DNA of 64,000 bases from Geomicrobium sp. JCM 19038 (lineage in GTDB: Bacteria; Bacillota; Bacilli; Bacillales; Marinococcaceae), in NCBI RefSeq assembly GCF_000698125.1, contig NZ_BAXA01000004.1, positions 62,001-126,000 of the forward strand, written 5' to 3'. The position numbers and the translations under genes are program-made. Each line of letters begins with the position of its first letter. Position 1 is the stretch's first letter. The notes beneath the pieces are model-generated. The model saw only the letters and a list, made by a program, of their open reading frames with translations, was not told the origin of the DNA and searched no databases. Shown here piece after piece: positions 28,348 to 37,618 of the stretch.

Positions 28348-29415
28348 ATGAAAAAGTTTGCATTCGGTACATTGTTTTTAGGGGTTGCTGTGCTCAGTGC
28401 TTGTGGTAATGGTGGAAGCTCAGATTCTGACGTAGCAGGCGATGAGCAAGAGCTTGCGGACGAATTGTATTTCTTTAACTGGGGACATAACATTGATGAG
28501 CAAATTCTCGCTGATTTTGAAGAAGAGTTTGGTGTAGAGGTTATTTATGATACGTATGCATCCAATGAAGAGATGCTTACCCAAATTAATAGCGGTGCAA
28601 TTTCCTATGACATTATCATCCCGACAGACTATTTTATTGATCGAATGATTCAGATGGATTTACTTGCAGAGCTTAACATGGAAAATATTCCGAACTTTGA
28701 AAATATCGCAGAAGAGTTTCAAGATCTAGAGTTCGATCCAGAGAATCGTTACTCTGTTCCTTATCTATATGGTAGTACAGGCTTAGCGTACAACACAGAA
28801 GTGTTTGAAGAACCACCGACAAGTTGGGAAGTACTTTGGGACCCTGAATATGCTGGGAAAGTAACCGCGCATGATACGTCTCGTGACTTCGTGTCGCTCG
28901 CATTACAAAGGCTCGGCAAAAGCATTAATGATTTGGATGATGCAAGTTTAGAAGAAGCACAAGGAATTTTAGGTGATCTTAATGATAACGTCTTGAAGTA
29001 TACGACTCAACCAGCAGCAGAACTCATTAGTGGCCAGACGGTCGCGTCACTCGCTTACTCCGATCAAGCTGGAATTGCGATGGCAGAAAATGACGCAATT
29101 GCTTATGTCTTACCTGAGGAAGATGGTGGGATGCTTTGGATGGATAACTTTGCGATCCCTTCTAATGCGAATAGTCAATATACAGCAGAAGTCTTTATCA
29201 ACTTCATGTTAGGTGCGGAAGTAAGTAAGATGCTGACGGATTACATTCCAAGCAGTAATCCAAACGCAGCAGCTAGAGAGCTAATGTCAGAGGAAGAATT
29301 ATCGAATCAAGCTTCTTACCCTGAGATTCCTGATTCATCAGAATACTATGTTGACCCTACTCAAGATGAAACGAGAGCAATCAATCGAATCTGGAATGAA
29401 GTTCGAGCGCAATAG
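28348..29415 (+). CDS. potD: Spermidine/putrescine ABC transporter substrate-binding lipoprotein
   Basis: 355 residues. Lipoprotein signal with lipobox LSACGN near residue 18, then ELYFFNWGHNIDEQILADFEEEFG, the PotD/PotF entry motif. YDIIIPTDYFIDRM, VPYLYGSTGLAYN, and the C-terminal LWMDNFAIPSNANS are typical of polyamine receptors. A small stem (CTTATT / AATAAG) is next to the ribosome binding site, and the 12-bp AAATAAGGGGGT is directly repeated at 28284 and 28329. It is first in the operon potD-A-C-B. Confidence 0.92.
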   Translation: MKKFAFGTLFLGVAVLSACGNGGSSDSDVAGDEQELADELYFFNWGHNIDEQILADFEEEFGVEVIYDTYASNEEMLTQINSGAISYDIIIPTDYFIDRMIQMDLLAELNMENIPNFENIAEEFQDLEFDPENRYSVPYLYGSTGLAYNTEVFEEPPTSWEVLWDPEYAGKVTAHDTSRDFVSLALQRLGKSINDLDDASLEEAQGILGDLNDNVLKYTTQPAAELISGQTVASLAYSDQAGIAMAENDAIAYVLPEEDGGMLWMDNFAIPSNANSQYTAEVFINFMLGAEVSKMLTDYIPSSNPNAAARELMSEEELSNQASYPEIPDSSEYYVDPTQDETRAINRIWNEVRAQ

Positions 29416-29427
29416 GAATATAAGTTA

Positions 29428-29456
29428 AAGCCTTCTAGTGACATAGAAGGCTTCTT
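29428..29456 (+). terminator. Intra-operon partial terminator between potD and potA
   Basis: AAGCCTTCTA-GTGACA-TAGAAGGCTT, a perfect 10-bp stem followed by a weak T-tract (CTTT). This arrangement usually lowers expression of downstream ABC components relative to the binding protein; the effect here is inferred. Confidence 0.6.
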
Positions 29457-29475
29457 TAAGAAGGGAGAATTCAGG

Positions 29476-30544
29476 TTGGATGAGACGATGGTGGAAATTA
29501 AACAAGTAACAAAATCATTTGATGAAGGTACTGCTGTAAATAATCTCAATTTAACCATTCGTGCAAAGGAATTTATTACAATTCTTGGACCGTCTGGATG
29601 TGGAAAGACAACGACGTTACGTATGATCGCAGGCTTTGAAACACCTACCTCAGGTGAGATCTGGCTTTCAGACAAAGAGGTAGGAAGGCTAGAACCATAT
29701 CAACGAGATGTAAATACAGTCTTTCAAAGCTACTCGTTATTCCCTCATATGACGGTTTTCCAAAACGTCGCTTTTGGTCTCAAGATGAAGAAGATGAAAA
29801 AGGATCGAATCGCAACAAAAGTGAAAGAAGCGCTGGCGCTCGTCCAGCTCGAATCGTTTGCTGATCGAAGCCCAAAGCAACTTAGTGGTGGTCAACAACA
29901 ACGAGTGGCAATTGCGAGAGCGATCGTTAATGATCCGAAAGTGTTATTGCTCGATGAGCCACTCGGTGCGCTTGATTTGAAGTTACGTAAACAAATGCAG
30001 TTGGAATTAAAGCAGTTACAACAACGTTTAGGGATTACGTTTGTTTATGTCACGCATGACCAAGAAGAAGCGTTAACGATGTCAGATCGAATTGTTGTCA
30101 TGAACAAAGGTGAAATTGAGCAACTTGGAGCACCTCAAGAAATCTATGAACATCCACGAACGCCGTTTGTAGCAAGTTCATTGGTGAAGCCAATGTTCTT
30201 TCGGGATCGGTTCAAGAAGTTCTGGTGGATCATATGATCGTATCAGTAGGTGACATGGATGTAATCGCAAACCATAATCCGATGTGAAAAAGGGAGATGA
30301 GATTTTATTTTCTATTCGTCCTGAGAACGTTCAATTTTATGAATCAAAAGCGACACCGTTTACGGTATCAACAACGTTACGAGAGATTATCTATGCAGGT
30401 GCGATCATTAAATTTATATGCGAAACACCTAGTGGGCAACGATTAATCGTTCAAGCGAGTGGTGATCGGTTTAGTGCAGTAAAAGAGGGAGATGAGATGA
30501 TTATTGGTTGGGAAGCAAAGCATGCGATCGTATTATCGGCCTAA
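29476..30544 (+). CDS. potA: Spermidine/putrescine ABC transporter ATPase (two frame breaks)
   Basis: About 356 residues after repair. Walker [18 protein letters not shown]-loop [12 protein letters not shown], signature [15 protein letters not shown], Walker [12 protein letters not shown] and switch VTHDQEEAL are all intact; the C-terminal TOBE domain follows. Breaks at about 30181 (one T restores [22 protein letters not shown]) and about 30283 (one base restores [19 protein letters not shown]). TTG 29476 is preferred as start because AAGGGAG lies 8 nt upstream. Energises polyamine import with potC, potB and potD. Confidence 0.92.
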
Positions 30545-30562
30545 GAAAAGCAGGTGTGAGCG

Positions 30563-31360
30563 ATGAGAAAAAAGACAAAGATTATCCTCGGTAGTTTTTC
30601 AGTTCTTGTGTTTTTGTTTTTTTACATACCTTTGTTTGTAGTGATGGCTTTCTCATTTAATGATTCAAGTGTTGGAACGGTTTGGACAGGTTTTACGACC
30701 CAGTGGTATGAATCGCTTTTTTCAAATCGACAAATTCTAAGTGCGGTGCAGAATAGTCTCTATATTGCAGTCGTAACAACCATCATCTCGACGATTCTCG
30801 GTACGTTAGCAGCGATTGCTCTGTATCGGTATAACTTTCCTGGAAAGAGATTTTTGAATGTGATTTTCTATATTCCAGTCGCTATGCCTGAGATTGTCGT
30901 TGGCATTTCACTGCTTGCACTTTATGCAATGGTCGGCATGACGCTCGGCTTAAATACGGTTTTTCCTGGTCATGTTGTTATGGCGACATCTTTCGTGATG
31001 CTCGTCGTCATGGCGAGGCTTCATGGGTTTGATCCTGCTATGGAAGAGGCAGCAAAAGACTTAGGGGCAAACAAATGGCAAACGTTTTGGCGCGTTACCT
31101 TTCCGTTAATCTTCCCTGGGGTACTGGCAGCGTCATTGCTCGCATTTACGATCTCACTCGATGAATTTGTTGTTGCCTTCTTCACAACAGGGCCTGGGTC
31201 CAACACGTTGCCTGTTCTCATCTACTCCATGGTTCGACGTGGTGTTTCACCGGAAATTAACGCTTTATCAACGATTTTACTTATCTTCATTGTGATCGTT
31301 GTTCTCATTGTCGGACGAGTACTCATTCAAATTCAATCACGAGGAGGGGATCGTTCATGA
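30563..31360 (+). CDS. potC: Spermidine/putrescine ABC transporter permease PotC
   Basis: 265-residue membrane subunit, six predicted transmembrane segments. The EAA loop EEAAKDLGANKWQTFWRVTFPLIFPG is in the last third. FTISLDEFVVAFFTTGPGSNTLPVLIYSMVRRGVSPEINA is the signature of PotC-type permeases. It overlaps potB by 4 bp (ATGA). Confidence 0.92.
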   Translation: MRKKTKIILGSFSVLVFLFFYIPLFVVMAFSFNDSSVGTVWTGFTTQWYESLFSNRQILSAVQNSLYIAVVTTIISTILGTLAAIALYRYNFPGKRFLNVIFYIPVAMPEIVVGISLLALYAMVGMTLGLNTVFPGHVVMATSFVMLVVMARLHGFDPAMEEAAKDLGANKWQTFWRVTFPLIFPGVLAASLLAFTISLDEFVVAFFTTGPGSNTLPVLIYSMVRRGVSPEINALSTILLIFIVIVVLIVGRVLIQIQSRGGDRS

Positions 31361-32205
31361 AACCGATTCGAAATGCGTACGCTCTCCTTTCTCCAGCGAT
31401 TGTCTGGTTAACACTCTTTTTAGTAGTGCCGGTGGCACTCATTACAGTGATCAGCTTTTCAACAGATGGTGGGTATGGGCTCATCATTTATGAGTTTAGT
31501 TTAGATGCTTATCTTCAAGCCTTTGATCCATTTTATTTACAGATTATTTGGCAATCGATCGTTTGGGCGTTTGTGTCTACGGTCATTTGCTTACTCGTTG
31601 GCTATCCGTTTGCCTACTTTATTGCCCACTCAGGAAAGTGGAAGAATATCTTGTTAATTCTCGTCATGATCCCATTTTGGAGTAACTTGTTAATTCGTTT
31701 ATATGCGTGGGTCATTTTATTAAATAATGAAGGGGTGATTAATCAGTTGTTGTTATCGATTGGCATCATTTCAGAGCCAATCACGATGTTATATACGCCA
31801 TTTTCTATCATAGTTGGTATGGTTTATGGGTTTTTGCCGTTTATGATCTTGCCAATTTATGCGTCAATTGAACAGTTAGACCGAAGGTATTTAGAAGCTG
31901 CAGAAGATTTGGGAGCAGGTCCTGTATCGACGTTTTTGCGTGTAACATTGCCGATTACAATGCCTGGCGTCATTGCAGGTGTGTTTATGACATTTATTCC
32001 GGCAGTTAGTGTCTTTGTAATTACGGATTTACTAACAGGAAACCGGCTAGTCATGATCGGAAATGTAATCCGTGACGCTTTCGTTGTTGAGATGAATTGG
32101 CAATTAGGTTCTGCATTGTCCATCTTACTGATGGCACTCGTTTTATTGTCAGTCCTGATTTTCACACGCTTTACGTCAAGTCGTTCAAAGAGAATGACTC
32201 GTTAG
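31357..32205 (+). CDS. potB: Spermidine/putrescine ABC transporter permease PotB
   Basis: 282-residue membrane subunit, six predicted transmembrane segments. IPFWSNLLIRLYAWVILL is the conserved PotB segment; the EAA loop is LEAAEDLGAGPVSTFLRVTLPITMPG, and VFVITDLLTGNRLVMIGNVIRD follows. Start overlaps the potC stop. An amine oxidase gene follows after 28 bp. Confidence 0.92.
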   Translation: MKPIRNAYALLSPAIVWLTLFLVVPVALITVISFSTDGGYGLIIYEFSLDAYLQAFDPFYLQIIWQSIVWAFVSTVICLLVGYPFAYFIAHSGKWKNILLILVMIPFWSNLLIRLYAWVILLNNEGVINQLLLSIGIISEPITMLYTPFSIIVGMVYGFLPFMILPIYASIEQLDRRYLEAAEDLGAGPVSTFLRVTLPITMPGVIAGVFMTFIPAVSVFVITDLLTGNRLVMIGNVIRDAFVVEMNWQLGSALSILLMALVLLSVLIFTRFTSSRSKRMTR

Positions 32206-32233
32206 CACATCGTTTAATCTGGGAGATGGAACT

Positions 32234-33505
32234 ATGGAAACTTTATCAATGTGGGAAGCAACATCAACACAACGTCTACACCGCGCATCGTTAGAACAAG
32301 ATGTAACAACAGATGTTGTCATAATTGGTGCAGGTTACACAGGGTTATCGACCGCGTACCATTTGCAAAAGCAAGGCATTCAGACGGTTGTTCTCGAGCA
32401 GAAGTATGTTGGTTCTGGAGCGAGTGGTCGGAATGGGGGTGAAGTGTTAACCGGTTATCACGGTTCGATGAAGCATTGGATGGAGAAAAAAGGTGAGCAA
32501 GCCGCAAAGGAAATGTTCCAACTCTCATTAGATGCGATTGACCTCGTGGAACAAATCATTCGCGAACAAAACATCCAATGTGATTTCAAGCGTAATGGTG
32601 ATTTCTATGCGGCTTATAAAGAAGCAGATTTAGATGCGATGAAAGCCGAACAGGAAGTGCTACACAAGCACTTTGATCATACGGTAGAGATCGTTGAAAG
32701 AAACGAACTTCGAAACGAACTTGCGACATCGTTTTATGTCGGAGGAAGGGTAGATCCAAAAAGCGCGCACTTTCATCCGTTTAACTATGCGGTCGGTCTT
32801 TCGAAAGCAGTCGAAGGTCACGGAGGAACGATTTTCGAACGTACGGAAGCTATAGCAATCAAGCGTTTAAAAAAACAAGTCGTCATTAAAACTGAGAAGG
32901 GCACGGTGACGGCAAAGGAACTCGTCATTGCCACGAATGGCTATGCTGGACCCTTGCATAAAACGATTCAAAGATCGGTCGTTCCGGTTGAAAGCATTAT
33001 GATTGCTACAGAACCATTGCCAGAAAAGCTCGTAGAAAAGCTAATTGTACATGATCGTGCCGTTGCTGATTCTAAGAACCTCTTATACTATTTCAGACGT
33101 ACGGCAGACAATCGACTTGCTTTTGGAGGATCAGGAAGAAGCTCATCAAAACGGGATCAAAAGCGATTATTCGAAAATTTACACAAAGGAATGTTGACGG
33201 TTTTCCCGCAATTGTATGACCATAAGATTGCATTCGAATGGGGCGGGAAAGTTGCATTTACGACTGAAAAGTTGCCTTACATCGGTCAATTAGACGATGG
33301 AACATATTATGCGTTTGGTTATGCAGGACATGGTGCTGCAATGTCTTCAATGCTCGGGAAACAACTAGCGGAAGCCATTTATTCTCAAACGCCCGTATCC
33401 ATTCCGCTAGCGAAACGCCAATTGCAGACGATTCCATTCCATCAACACTATCAAAAAGGGATTTCATTGATGAAGTCTTATTATAAGCATCAAGATCGTC
33501 GCTAA
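32234..33505 (+). CDS. FAD-dependent amine oxidase (DadA/PuuB-type)
   Basis: 423-residue flavoprotein of the DAO/glycine oxidase family. N-terminal motif DVVIIGAGYTGLSTAYHLQKQGIQTVVLEQKYVGSGASGRNGGEVLTGYHG contains the Rossmann FAD-binding GxGxxG; the Arg-Asn-Gly-Gly signature is typical of gamma-glutamylputrescine oxidase and related enzymes. The C-terminal FGYAGHGAAMSSMLGKQLAEAI completes the FAD site. Position directly behind potD-A-C-B indicates oxidation of imported putrescine, agmatine or spermidine-derived amine; the aldehyde formed could be turned to GABA and handled by gabT/gabD. Substrate is inference. Confidence 0.85.
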   Translation: METLSMWEATSTQRLHRASLEQDVTTDVVIIGAGYTGLSTAYHLQKQGIQTVVLEQKYVGSGASGRNGGEVLTGYHGSMKHWMEKKGEQAAKEMFQLSLDAIDLVEQIIREQNIQCDFKRNGDFYAAYKEADLDAMKAEQEVLHKHFDHTVEIVERNELRNELATSFYVGGRVDPKSAHFHPFNYAVGLSKAVEGHGGTIFERTEAIAIKRLKKQVVIKTEKGTVTAKELVIATNGYAGPLHKTIQRSVVPVESIMIATEPLPEKLVEKLIVHDRAVADSKNLLYYFRRTADNRLAFGGSGRSSSKRDQKRLFENLHKGMLTVFPQLYDHKIAFEWGGKVAFTTEKLPYIGQLDDGTYYAFGYAGHGAAMSSMLGKQLAEAIYSQTPVSIPLAKRQLQTIPFHQHYQKGISLMKSYYKHQDRR

Positions 33506-33528
33506 ATCTGAAAAGAGGAAGGATAATC

Positions 33529-34163
33529 ATGCTTAAAACAGAATCGTTGGATGAACCGTTAATACGAGCAATGAAACCGATTGATATTATAGATGTCGCA
33601 GCATTAGCTGCAAAGGGATTTGGGAACGAACACATTGTATTCAAAGAAAAGCATTATGAAAAGCACCTTGAGCATTTTCCAAACGGTCAGTTTGTTGCGG
33701 AATTAGAAGGGAAGATTGTCGGTTCTTGCTCGAGTCTCATCGTGGATATGAGTGATTATGCGAAACAGCATACAATATCAGAGATTACGGGTAATGGTTA
33801 TTTCCACAATCATAACGGTGATGGAACCCATCTTTACGGCGCAGATGTGGTGGTTCATCCGTCGTATCGTGGACGTAAAATTGGACATCGTCTTTATGAA
33901 CAACGGAGACAGTTATGTAGAAAGTTAGGGCTAAAAGGAATTATGTTCGGTGGACGAATTCCTCACTATCATCGCTATGCTCAAGAGTTGTCTGCGGAGG
34001 AATACTGTCAGAGAGTCATTAATGGAGACTTACAAGACCCGGTGATGAGCTTTCAACTAGGGCAAGGCTTTCAATTTCAAAGAGTGCTTAAAGGTACTTA
34101 CCAAAGGACCATGAGTCTTTAGAATACGCAACGTTAATGGAATGGAAGAATACAGGGGCGTAA
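33529..34163 (+). CDS. GNAT-family acetyltransferase in the polyamine operon (frame break)
   Basis: About 211 residues after repair. Motif A is DVVVHPSYRGRKIGHRLYEQRRQLCRKLGLKG. A break at about 34093 hides the real C-terminus; one base restores KGYLPKDHESLEYATLMEWKNTGA, ending at the TAA at 34161. The RMKPIDIIDVAALAAKGFGNE start and HNHNGDGTHLYGADV segment resemble the GNAT domain found beside polyamine or carbon-nitrogen hydrolase genes in bacilli. It could acetylate a polyamine or an intermediate; not proven. Confidence 0.82.
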
Positions 34164-34166
34164 AAA

Positions 34167-34190
34167 AAGGGAAGCCATCGGCTTCCCTTA
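34167..34190. terminator. Bidirectional terminator between acetyltransferase and Spo0E-like genes
   Basis: AAGGGAAGCC-ATC-GGCTTCCCTT flanked by A on the left and TTAAAAAA on the right. Good T-tract for the minus-strand gene and a weak one for the plus strand. Confidence 0.82.
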
Positions 34191-34198
34191 AAAAATTC

Positions 34199-34357
34199 CT
34201 AATTCTTCTTCACAATCAGGAATTCATAAATTAATTGATCTAATTCTCTGGATTTCTCTAGTACGTCGGGGTTATTCAGGCCCTTCTCTTGGGCAAGTGT
34301 GTTCATTTCATTACGGAGTAGGTCGATGTTGTTCGTTACTTGTACGAGTGGTTGCAT
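34199..34357 (-). CDS. Spo0E-like sporulation regulatory phosphatase
   Basis: 52 residues from ATG 34357, preceded by AAGGGGGG. The segment NNPDVLEKSRELDQLIYEFL contains the Spo0E/YisI/YnzD signature S-x-E-L-D-x-L-I. Members of this family are small cytoplasmic aspartyl phosphatases that dephosphorylate Spo0A~P and delay sporulation. The gene is monocistronic. It supports assignment to a spore-forming bacillus. Confidence 0.86.
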   Translation of the reverse strand: MQPLVQVTNNIDLLRNEMNTLAQEKGLNNPDVLEKSRELDQLIYEFLIVKKN

Positions 34358-34740
34358 CCGGTTCCCCCCTTAAAGAAAACTTCACTAGCAGAGAAATTAA
34401 GATAAGTACGAGTACTATTACGTACATATTACCCGTTAAATAGCATAATTGAAACCGAAATTATTGCAATTTTAGAGAATTTTTTTACTGAACTCGTGTC
34501 CTCCTTGCTTTATAGCGGTTCTTTAGATCGAATATAAACCTAAAAGCGTAAGCTTTTTACTTGTATGGATGTAAATGTGAGGAAAAACGAAGCGATCAGA
34601 GGACACGTTGTCTTAGTTATTCGATAATACATTCATTATGCATATATACATACTAAATGAGAGTTTTCTCTTCCTGAGTCAAGCTTTGTTTGGCATATAA
34701 TTTGCAGTTTACTTAGGAAAAGGTATAAGGGGGAAACATC
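34358..34740 (+). promoter_or_regulatory. Regulatory region of the NhaC-like gene
   Basis: 383 bp without a gene. It holds the sigma-54 promoter at 34690-34706 (separate entry), a 9-bp inverted pair CGTGTCCTC (34495-34503) / GAGGACACG (34599-34607) that may be upstream activator sites, and a small hairpin AAAAGC-GTAA-GCTTTT near 34549-34564. Nothing else was recognised. Confidence 0.4.
34690..34706 (+). promoter_or_regulatory. Sigma-54 (SigL) promoter of the NhaC-like gene
   Basis: TTGGCATATAATTTGCA has GG and GC separated by exactly ten bases, the diagnostic spacing of a -24/-12 promoter (consensus TGGCAC-N5-TTGCW). It ends 34 bp before the start codon. It matches the two SigL promoters at 45240 and 45573. 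Confidence 0.85.
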
Positions 34741-36186
34741 TTGGAGTATGGAATCATGTCAGTTATACCCATTCTAATTTTGATTGTGGGCATTATCGTT
34801 ACGAAGCGTTTACAGGAAATGCTCATATTATCAGTATTTGTATCAGCATTACTACTGTATGGGACAGGCTTTTTTACTGGGTTCATTGAACTCCTGTATA
34901 TGGCGATGGCAAGTGATACGTTTCAATTTCTTGTGTTGATTATTTTTGGATTTGGTGCGATGATTGCTATTTTTGAGAAGTCAGGGTCGTTGCTTGGGTT
35001 CGGGAGTACGTTAGCGAGATTTGCGATAACTCCTAAGAAGAGTCTATTAACGACGTGGTTTCTCGGTTTAATTATATTTATTGATGATTATCTGAATGCA
35101 TTAGCTGTGTCGTCATCCATGAGGAGCATTACTGACAAGAAGCTAGTGCCCCGTGAACATTTAGCATATACCGTCAATGCCACTGGTGCATGCATTTGTG
35201 TGCTAGTACCATTTACGAGCTGGTCAGCATTTGCAGTTGGTGTTGTGAATGATTATGATCTTGGATTTTCAGATTATGTTGCAGCGATTCCGTTCATGTT
35301 CTATCCGCTTGCTGCAGTCATTATTGCATTGCTTCTAGCTGTAGGGCTCTTACCGAAAGTAGGGCTAATGAAAAAAGCTTATGAACGTGTGGAACAAGGT
35401 GGTCCGACGATTCCTGAGGAAAAAGGTTCGGCAATTGTTAAAGCCACGATCAATACGGATGTAAAGAAATCAAGCCCATTAAATTTCATTATTCCAATTA
35501 TTGTTCTAGTGGTGGTTATGATGTACTTTGATAATGATCTCATACACGGAATTATTGCTGCGCTCGTCGTTCAAGCAATCATGTACATTTCGCAAAAAAT
35601 CATGACACCGACTCAGTTCATGACCAACTTTGGAGAAGGTCTGACAACGATGACGACGCTTGCGTTTATTATTCTTCTCGCATTAGCGCTCGGTGAAGGA
35701 AATCGAGAGCTCGGTTTATCTGAATATATGATTGAAGTGTTCACGGTTTTCATATCGCCTCAATTACTACCTTTAATCGCCTTTTTGGCGTGTGGATTCA
35801 TTGCGTTTATTACAGGGAATTTCTGGGCGTTAATCGTACTTGTTGCTCCAATCTTTATGCCTTTGTCGTTTGAGATGGGAGTGAATCCGTCCTTAATGAT
35901 TGCAGCAATTATGTCAGGGGTTGCTCTCGGTAGTCAGGCGTGTTTTTATTCAGATGCCATTTTTATGACCTCTGCCGGGACAGGTGTATCCCCAGTATTG
36001 CAAGTACGAACGATTATGCCTTACGTAGTATTAGGGGTCATCATCGCGACATTGTTATTCCTAGGCGCAGGCTTTATTATCTATCGTTCGTTTGACGAAG
36101 ACAAGCGTTTCGCAATAGGTGAAGCTAGGGAGAGGTATGATTGCGAAGTAACGTGCATTCAATTAAGAATAAGCCAGATCATATGA
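34741..36186 (+). CDS. NhaC-family Na+/H+ or amino-acid antiporter
   Basis: Up to 481 residues, about twelve membrane segments. IFIDDYLNALAVSSSMRSITDKKLVPREHLAYTVNATGA is the NhaC/ArcD-like signature with the conserved acidic DDYLN. TTG 34741 is the start (AAGGGGGAAA 7 nt upstream). The last few residues (YDCEVTCIQLRISQII) look unlike the family and the terminator at 36171 overlaps them, so a late frame break is possible. The promoter is SigL type, which points to amino-acid use rather than pH homeostasis. The transported solute is unknown. Confidence 0.83.
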   Translation: MEYGIMSVIPILILIVGIIVTKRLQEMLILSVFVSALLLYGTGFFTGFIELLYMAMASDTFQFLVLIIFGFGAMIAIFEKSGSLLGFGSTLARFAITPKKSLLTTWFLGLIIFIDDYLNALAVSSSMRSITDKKLVPREHLAYTVNATGACICVLVPFTSWSAFAVGVVNDYDLGFSDYVAAIPFMFYPLAAVIIALLLAVGLLPKVGLMKKAYERVEQGGPTIPEEKGSAIVKATINTDVKKSSPLNFIIPIIVLVVVMMYFDNDLIHGIIAALVVQAIMYISQKIMTPTQFMTNFGEGLTTMTTLAFIILLALALGEGNRELGLSEYMIEVFTVFISPQLLPLIAFLACGFIAFITGNFWALIVLVAPIFMPLSFEMGVNPSLMIAAIMSGVALGSQACFYSDAIFMTSAGTGVSPVLQVRTIMPYVVLGVIIATLLFLGAGFIIYRSFDEDKRFAIGEARERYDCEVTCIQLRISQII

Positions 36187-36199
36187 TCTGGGCTTTCGT
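36171..36199. terminator. Terminator between NhaC-like and gabD genes
   Basis: AAGCCAGATC-ATAT-GATCTGGGCTT hairpin followed by a short T-tract. Palindromic, so it can act for both convergent genes. Confidence 0.75.
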
Positions 36200-36209
36200 A
36201 CACATTCTA

Positions 36210-37606
36210 TTAGAGTCCAATCGATAGATACTTCGTCTCGAGGTATCCTTCGATGCCTTCAGGGCCACCTTCGCGACCGATTCCACTTTCTTTCATTCCT
36301 CCAAACGGAGCTTGTACAGCAGACGGACCACCGTCATTCCAGCCGATAATCCCGTAATCTAAGTTTTCGGCAATGTAGAGTCCGCGACGGTAATTCTCTG
36401 TAAAGTAGTAGCAGCTAAGCCGAATGGCGTGTCGTTGGCAATCGCGATTGCATCATCAATTGACGTAAAGGTCGTAATCGGTGCAATGGGACCGAAGGTT
36501 TCTTCATGCATGATCGCCATCTCATCCGTTACACCGTCAAGAACGGTTGGGTGCACGAAGTAGGTTCCTTTTTCCTCGTCTTGATCAAAAGAACCACCTA
36601 TGAGTACGCTTGCACCTTTTTCTTTTGCGTCGTTAATTTGGCTAACGATTTTATCGAATCCGTTTTTGTTAATGATCGGGCCGATGTCTGTTGTGGGATC
36701 GGTACCGATGCCGACTACTAGTGATTTAACTTCTGCAGCTAATTTGGATGCAAACTCGTCTTTAATCGCTTCGTGAACGATAAGGCGATTTGCGCAAATG
36801 CACGTTTGCCCCGCATTGCGATACTTCGATGCAACGGTTTGCTTAACTGCAAGATCAAGGTTTGCATCTTCATTAATAATTAATGGCGCATGACCACCAA
36901 GTTCCATGGATACTTGTTTAACGGTGCTTGCGCTTTGTTTCATGAGAAGCTTACCGACGTTTGTTGAGCCTGTGAACGTTACTTTCTGAATGATTGTGCT
37001 TTCCGTAAACTGCTTCCCAATCATGACGCTATCGCCGTTCACCACTTGCAAAACGTCTTCAGGAATACCTGCTTCGTGACCTAATTCAACGAGTCGAATA
37101 GCAGTAAGTGGTGTGTCTGGTGCAGGTTTAATAATGAAACTACAGCCTGCTGCTAGTGCAGGTGCTGCTTTACGTGTAATCATTGCAGCAGGGAAGTTCC
37201 AAGGTGTAATGGCAGCGACAGGACCAACAGCTTGGCGAGTTACGACAATTCGTTTTTCCGTCGAAGAAGCAGGAACCGTTCGACCGTACACACGCTTTGC
37301 TTCTTCAGCGTACCACTCAATATAACCAGCTCCGTAGACAACTTCGCCTTCAGCTTCTTTTAAAGGTTTACCGTTTTCAGCTGTAATGAGCGCTGCGAGT
37401 TCTGCTTTGTGCTCAAGTATTAAGTTATACCAAGTACGAAGTCGTTTGCTACGATCTTCAGCGGTTGTTTTTGACCAAGTGCGGTAGCCTGCTTCAGAAC
37501 GTTCAATCGCTGCTTTAACGTCTTGTTCAGTCTGCAGGGAGATTGTATCTACAATCTCACCTGTGGCTGGGTTTTTGATTTCAATCGTCTTTGTTGTAAC
37601 CGTCAT
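36210..37606 (-). CDS. gabD: NAD(P)-dependent succinate-semialdehyde dehydrogenase (frame break)
   Basis: About 466 residues. Oxidises succinic semialdehyde to succinate, the second step of GABA catabolism. Catalytic Glu is in [10 protein letters not shown] and catalytic Cys in [34 protein letters not shown] and [12 protein letters not shown] are NAD-binding motifs. A break at about 36414 (one base in GCTGC-TACTAC) restores [22 protein letters not shown] up to the stop at 36210. ATG 37606 was chosen because AAGGAG lies 8 nt upstream. It is 12 bp downstream of gabT in one operon. Confidence 0.92.
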
Positions 37607-37618
37607 GTATGACACTCC

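Noticed and set aside
34675-34682. TGAGTCAA as an enhancer half-site for the NhaC-like SigL promoter
   Set aside because: It is only 8 bp upstream of the -24 element, too close for an enhancer-binding protein, and there is no second half-site.
36433-36450. TTGGCAATCGCGATTGC as a further SigL promoter
   Set aside because: GG and GC are eleven bases apart, not ten, and it lies inside gabD with no gene downstream in the right direction.
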